From NCBI RefSeq assembly GCF_002979435.1, contig NZ_PCOV01000003.1, positions 372,001 to 436,000 on the forward strand: 64,000 nt of DNA, read 5' to 3'. How positions within the stretch are numbered: position 1 is the stretch's first letter; every line of letters begins with the position of its first letter. Below the pieces are notes generated by a model. It saw nothing but the letters and a program-made list of their open reading frames with translations, was not told where the DNA came from and did no database searches. Shown in pieces: positions 60,546 through 64,000 of the stretch. The DNA comes from Microbacterium sp. MYb66. GTDB taxonomy: Bacteria > Actinomycetota > Actinomycetes > Actinomycetales > Microbacteriaceae. Position numbers and translations under genes: made by a program.

Positions 60546-62204
60546 ATGAGACCCACACGCTGGCTGTCGGCGCTGGTCGCCGTGAGCCTTCTCGCGGGAG
60601 GGATGGTCGCCGCGGGCGGCGCCTCCTCCGCGCAGGCCGTCACGACCGAGCTCACCATCACCTCCCCCGTCGACGGAGGCACCGTCAGCGGATCGACGCT
60701 CACGGTCGAGGGGACGTTCGCCAACGCCTCCGAGCTCGTGCTCGTCGTCGGCGCGCAGGAGGTGATCCCGATCCCGGTCACCGGCACGGCGGGGACCTGG
60801 ACGATCGACCTCGACATCGCCGACCGCGACGGCCGGCTCGATCTCGCGGTGCGCGCCCGCGACCTCACCACCCTCTATACGACCTGGTCGGAGTTCCTCG
60901 CGGTCGAGGTCGACAACCCCGCCGCATCCCGCCCGGTCGTCACGGTCGTCTCGCCGACCGAGGGCGCGTACGCGGGCTCGTCGCTCGACGTGGTCGTCGA
61001 CGTGGCCTCCGATCGGCCGCTCTCCACCGTCGAGGTGCGGGTGAACGGCGGCGCGTGGCAGGCGGCCACGGCACAGGGCGGATGCGAGTACGCGGCATCC
61101 TTCCCGGTCTCGGGCTCCGGGTTCGCGAGCATCGAGGCTCGGGCCACCGACTCGTCCGGCCATGCGTCCGACGCGCCGACCACCTACGTCGCCCTCGGCG
61201 GAGCGACCGCCCAGGCACCCGTCGTCTACGACCAGGACCGGGCGATGTGGATCTGGGAGCGTGCCTCGTACGAGGCCGTGTTCGATGAGGACGCCCGTGA
61301 CCGCCTGGGTGACGTGATGGACGACACCACGACCTTCGGGTCCGACCCCATCCGCACGATCTACCTCGGGGTCGATCGCCAGGGCGCCACCGACATGCTG
61401 CGGGACTCGCGGAGCGACGTCGCGGACTTCGTCACGTGGGCGCGGAGCCGCGGTTATCACGTGCAGGCCACCGTCGCCGGGGGCACGCGTCCGCCGTACC
61501 TCGGGGCGCTCGAGCAGTTCGAGCACTTCGCGATCGACGAGTTCGAGAAGGTCCTCGACTACAACCTGGCCGTGCCGGAGGCGGCGCGCTTCGACGGCAT
61601 CAACGTCGACATCGAGCCGTACATCCTCAGCGACTGGAAGCTGCCCGGCAACGGCGGGCTCCCGAACCGGTGGCTCGAGATCCTCGACACTCTCATCGAG
61701 CGCCGCGACGCGTCCGGGCTCCCCGTGCTCGTCGGTCCGGCGATCCCGCGGTGGTTGGACTCCTCGGCCTGCTGCACCTCGATCACCTGGAACGGGCAGA
61801 CCAAGGCGCTCAGCGACCACATCCAGGACATGACCGACTACATCGCGATCATGGACTACCGCGACACGGCCGACGGCAGCGCGGGCATCATCGCCCAGGC
61901 GCAGCACGAGATCGACTATGCGAACCAGATCGGCAAGCCGAACTCGGTCGTGGTCGGCATCGAGACCAAGGACCTCTCCGGCACGGGCGACCCCGAGACG
62001 GTGACCTTCTGGGAAGAGGGGCGCACGTATCTCGAGGGCGAGCTCGACAAGACCTACGCCGCGTTCCAGGACGACGCCTCGTTCGGCGGAATCGCGATGC
62101 ATCACTACGACGACCTGCTGATGCTGCCGTCGGCCTGGGACGATGCCCCGCCGGTGTACTACCCGGTTCCCGGCGCGGGCCCCGGGGGTCCGGCGATGCC
62201 GTAG
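60546..62204 (+). CDS. secreted protein with Ig-like repeats and a GH18-like TIM-barrel domain
   Basis: A 552-residue exported protein. A Sec signal (about residues 1-32, ALVAVSLLAGGMVAAGGASSAQA) is followed by two Ig-like/bacterial surface domains of about 85 residues (TITSPVDGGTVSGSTLTVEG and VTVVSPTEGAYAGSSLDVVV). The C-terminal domain (about residues 230-540) looks like a chitinase-type barrel: FDGINVDIEPYI (about residue 355) resembles the DxxDxDxE catalytic motif, and IMDYRDTADGSAG and FGGIAMHHYDD resemble later barrel strands. The motif is not exact, so glycosidase activity is inferred. It begins a new transcript upstream of which lies the hybrid regulator, divergent. Confidence 0.68.
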   Translation: MRPTRWLSALVAVSLLAGGMVAAGGASSAQAVTTELTITSPVDGGTVSGSTLTVEGTFANASELVLVVGAQEVIPIPVTGTAGTWTIDLDIADRDGRLDLAVRARDLTTLYTTWSEFLAVEVDNPAASRPVVTVVSPTEGAYAGSSLDVVVDVASDRPLSTVEVRVNGGAWQAATAQGGCEYAASFPVSGSGFASIEARATDSSGHASDAPTTYVALGGATAQAPVVYDQDRAMWIWERASYEAVFDEDARDRLGDVMDDTTTFGSDPIRTIYLGVDRQGATDMLRDSRSDVADFVTWARSRGYHVQATVAGGTRPPYLGALEQFEHFAIDEFEKVLDYNLAVPEAARFDGINVDIEPYILSDWKLPGNGGLPNRWLEILDTLIERRDASGLPVLVGPAIPRWLDSSACCTSITWNGQTKALSDHIQDMTDYIAIMDYRDTADGSAGIIAQAQHEIDYANQIGKPNSVVVGIETKDLSGTGDPETVTFWEEGRTYLEGELDKTYAAFQDDASFGGIAMHHYDDLLMLPSAWDDAPPVYYPVPGAGPGGPAMP

Positions 62205-62217
62205 CACCCTCTGCGCT

Positions 62218-62248
62218 GCGGGGTAGCTCCTTTCGGGGGCTGCCCCGC
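62218..62248 (+). terminator. terminator after the secreted TIM-barrel gene
   Basis: GCGGGGTAGC (62218-62227) pairs with GCTGCCCCGC (62239-62248) with one mismatch, 14 bp after the stop codon. Two Ts follow. Confidence 0.7.
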
Positions 62249-62355
62249 TTCGGCGTCTGACTTCGGGCGGAGTTCTCCCCCTCGGGCGGATGGATTCGCC
62301 GAGAATCTCCTCCCGTCGGAGAGCTCTCCGCCTGATGCTGTGAGGGCCGACGCTC

Positions 62356-62382
62356 GGGCTCGGGCTGGGGCTGGGGTTGGGG
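62356..62382 (+). repeat. G-tract run, possible G-quadruplex
   Basis: Five G-tracts (62356-58, 62362-64, 62367-70, 62373-76, 62379-82) separated by 2-3 bases, on the plus strand in the gap between the convergent TIM-barrel and VOC genes. The rest of the 62205-62399 gap shows several short GGCGGA/TCCGCC dyads and no gene. Confidence 0.6.
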
Positions 62383-62399
62383 TTCCGCGCCGTGGGTGG

Positions 62400-62837
62400 T
62401 CAGCTCTTCGTGAGGTCCTGCGCGAGCATCACGAGAATGCCGCTGGGCCCGCGCAGATACGTGAGCTTGTAGACGTCCTGGTAGTTCGCGACCCCGCGCA
62501 GCGGATGGCAGCCGTGCCGTGCGGCGATCGCGAGGGACTCGTCGATGTCGTCGACCGAGAAGGCGATGCGATGCATGCCGATCTCGTTCGGGAGGGTCGG
62601 CTCCGTCTCGATCGCCTCCGGGTGGATGTACTCGAACAGCTCGATCTGGCCGCGCCCGTCAGGGGTCTGCAGCACGGCGATCTTGGCGTGGTTGCCGTCG
62701 AGGCCGACCGCGGTCGATGCCCACTCGCCGCTGACCTCGTCGCGACCGAGCACGGTGAGGCCCAGGTCGGTGAAAAAGGAGATGGTGGCTTCCAGGTCGC
62801 GGACGGCGATGCCGACGTTCTCGAGCGTGATGCGCAT
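62400..62837 (-). CDS. VOC family (glyoxalase/methylmalonyl-CoA epimerase fold) protein
   Basis: A 145-residue vicinal-oxygen-chelate protein. The first half-domain begins LENVGIAVRDLEATISFFTDLGL, and QIELFEYIHPE carries a likely metal-binding Glu (about residue 68). The second half-domain has MHRIAFSVDDIDESLAIAARHG (His, about 88) and PSGILVMLAQ at the end. ATG 62837 gives the compact domain. Members include glyoxalases, epimerases and resistance proteins; substrate unknown. Confidence 0.85.
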   Translation of the reverse strand: MRITLENVGIAVRDLEATISFFTDLGLTVLGRDEVSGEWASTAVGLDGNHAKIAVLQTPDGRGQIELFEYIHPEAIETEPTLPNEIGMHRIAFSVDDIDESLAIAARHGCHPLRGVANYQDVYKLTYLRGPSGILVMLAQDLTKS

Positions 62838-62874
62838 GCGATGGATGCTACTCGCGCGGGCCACCCTTGTCAGG

Positions 62875-63225
62875 CTAGTGCCCGAGGATCTCGGCGCAGG
62901 CGACGCAGTGCGTGGCGAACGGCCGCGCCTCGAGCCGTGCGGCGGGGATCGGCTTCCCGCACCGCGCACACACGCCGTACGTTCCCGCATCCAGCCGGGC
63001 CAGGGCATCGTCGACGTGGCGGAGCTCGGATGCCGCGGCCTCGGCGAGACCCGTCAGACGCGACCACTCCGACGACAGCGTGACGCCCTCGGGGTCGTGC
63101 TCGTCGTCGTCGTTCGAGCTCTCGCGGTCGTGGGTCAGCTCATCGAGGGTCGCTGCGGTGGCCTGCACCCTCGCCACAGCGTGAGCGCGCAGCTCGAGCA
63201 GGCGGTCACGGGCGTCGGCGGTCAT
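62875..63225 (-). CDS. TraR/DksA family zinc-finger protein
   Basis: A 116-residue protein. The N-terminal two-thirds is helical and acidic (ESSNDDDEHDPEGVTLSSEW). The C-terminal zinc finger reads YGVCARCGKPIPAARLEARP then THCVACAE, a C-x2-C-x17-C-x2-C arrangement as in DksA-like proteins. In actinobacteria such short relatives may tune RNA polymerase; direct function is not known. It is 37 bp upstream of the VOC gene in the same direction. Confidence 0.88.
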   Translation of the reverse strand: MTADARDRLLELRAHAVARVQATAATLDELTHDRESSNDDDEHDPEGVTLSSEWSRLTGLAEAAASELRHVDDALARLDAGTYGVCARCGKPIPAARLEARPFATHCVACAEILGH

Positions 63226-63307
63226 GCGCCCACTCTATGCACGGCCGCCGACGTCCGGGCCCGAGGTCACCGACACCCGAGGTCCCTGCCCGCGCCTGGG
63301 CCCGACG

Positions 63308-64000
63308 TCAGGCCGAGGTCCCGCGCGTGGGCACCGAGTCGGTCGTGGTCGGAACAGCCACGGCCTTCATGCCGGGGTGGTCGCGCTCGAGTGCGGCACC
63401 CTCCATGTCGACGTTCGGCAGGATGCGGTCGAGCCAGCGCGGCAGCCACCAGGCCGAGCGGCCGAGCAGGTGCATGAGTGCGGGCATCAGCAGCATCCGC
63501 ACGACGAACGCGTCGAGCAGCACGCCGAACGCGAGGCCGAACCCGATCGAGCGGATGATCGTCGACTCCGAGAAGATGAACCCGCCGAACACCGACACCA
63601 TGATGAGCGCGGCAGCGGTCACGACGGAGCGACCGGCGCGGAAGCCCTGGGCCACGGCATCCCGCGCCGAGGCTCCGTGCACGTATGCCTCGCGCATGCC
63701 GGAGGCGAGGAACAGCTGGTAGTCCATCGCGAGCCCGAACAGGATGCCGACGAGGATCACCGGCAGGAAGCTCAGGATCGGCCCGGTGCTGTGCAGTCCG
63801 ATGATCTCGGCACCCCAGCCGAACTGGAACACCGCCACGATCAGGCCGTACGTCGCGAAGAGCGAGAGCACGAAGCCACCGGTGGCGATGAGCGGCACGA
63901 GCAGCGAGCGGAACACCACGATCATGATCAGCAGCGACAACCCGACCACGACCACGAGGTAGAGCGGCAGGACTCCGGCCAACGCCTCGGAGATGTCGAT
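63308..64000 (-). CDS. MMPL family transporter, C-terminal part (5' end off the window)
   Basis: The visible 230 residues are the C-terminal membrane domain of an RND-superfamily MMPL transporter: helices LPLYLVVVVGLSLLIMIVVF and LLVPLIATGGFVLSLFATYG, the conserved loop GLAMDYQLFLASGMREAYVHG with the Asp-Tyr pair needed for proton-driven transport, and VLLDAFVVRMLLMPALM. The tail (about 40 residues) is soluble and ends VPTRGTSA. The gene continues beyond 64000. Family members export lipids, drugs or metals. Confidence 0.9.
   Translation of the reverse strand: MDISEALAGVLPLYLVVVVGLSLLIMIVVFRSLLVPLIATGGFVLSLFATYGLIVAVFQFGWGAEIIGLHSTGPILSFLPVILVGILFGLAMDYQLFLASGMREAYVHGASARDAVAQGFRAGRSVVTAAALIMVSVFGGFIFSESTIIRSIGFGLAFGVLLDAFVVRMLLMPALMHLLGRSAWWLPRWLDRILPNVDMEGAALERDHPGMKAVAVPTTTDSVPTRGTSA

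Noticed and set aside
1..64000. CRISPR array, restriction-modification system, prophage, biosynthetic gene cluster
   Set aside because: No spaced short repeats, no methyltransferase-nuclease pair, no phage structural genes and no synthase modules were seen on either strand.

Overview
High-GC, tightly packed DNA (overlapping ATGA stop/start junctions, GTG starts, Gram-positive lipoprotein and Tat signals, ABC sugar importers without their own ATPase) points to an actinobacterium. The Microbacteriaceae, probably Microbacterium or a close relative, is the best guess. This is inferred from style and gene content, not from a marker gene. No rRNA, tRNA, CRISPR array, transposase, integrase or phage gene was seen. 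No gene-free stretch exceeds 300 bases.

Layout. 1-8421: a divergent ROK repressor, then a carbohydrate ABC importer operon with an NAD-dependent sugar dehydratase-like protein, a DapA-fold aldolase and a 2-hydroxyacid dehydrogenase, then a GNAT acetyltransferase. 8529-12234: a Tat-exported beta-helix protein, a strong shared terminator, and an APC amino acid permease. 12390-20598: an SDR and an FCD-type GntR regulator divergent from an Opp/Dpp-type importer operon that ends in a ceramidase-like hydrolase. 20629-26319: a LysR-controlled amino-acid cluster (DapA-fold lyase, FMN 2-hydroxyacid oxidase-like enzyme, RidA, three-gene polar amino acid importer). 26427-33851: SDR and enolase-superfamily dehydratase, a Zn-ribbon/endonuclease-like protein, DNA polymerase IV, an SdpI-like membrane protein, an NTF2-like protein, an SDR, a CtBP-type dehydrogenase and an FAH-family hydrolase. 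33902-44350: a 10.4-kb block bounded by a perfect 42-bp direct repeat and carrying a Tat-exported PL8 polysaccharide lyase, an ABC importer, a dehydrogenase, a large FAD oxidoreductase and a GntR/LacI hybrid regulator. 44345-46858: an SMP-30 lactonase, a spermidine-synthase-like protein and a coiled-coil membrane protein. 46925-60322: a nagB-nagA-manD operon, a LacI regulator, three Gfo/Idh oxidoreductases, another sugar ABC importer, a mannitol dehydrogenase family enzyme and a second GntR/LacI hybrid. 60546-64000: a secreted Ig-like/TIM-barrel protein, a VOC protein, a DksA/TraR-type Zn-finger protein and the C-terminus of an MMPL transporter.

Two regulatory circuits can be read directly from repeated palindromes. 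A site close to TTTGCTATAGCAAA lies before the FCD-GntR gene, the Opp operon, the SDR-enolase pair and both arms of the SDR / CtBP-FAH divergon. Together with SMP-30 these genes supply every enzyme family of a non-phosphorylative (fucose/rhamnose-type) sugar-acid route. A LacI-type site close to TGCAACCGCTTGCA lies before nagB-nagA-manD, the Gfo/Idh genes, the third sugar importer and the mannitol dehydrogenase gene. This ties amino-sugar and hexuronate catabolism together and suggests a uronate plus N-acetylhexosamine polymer as substrate. The PL8 lyase block fits that diet but appears to be an insertion between the FAH and SMP-30 genes.
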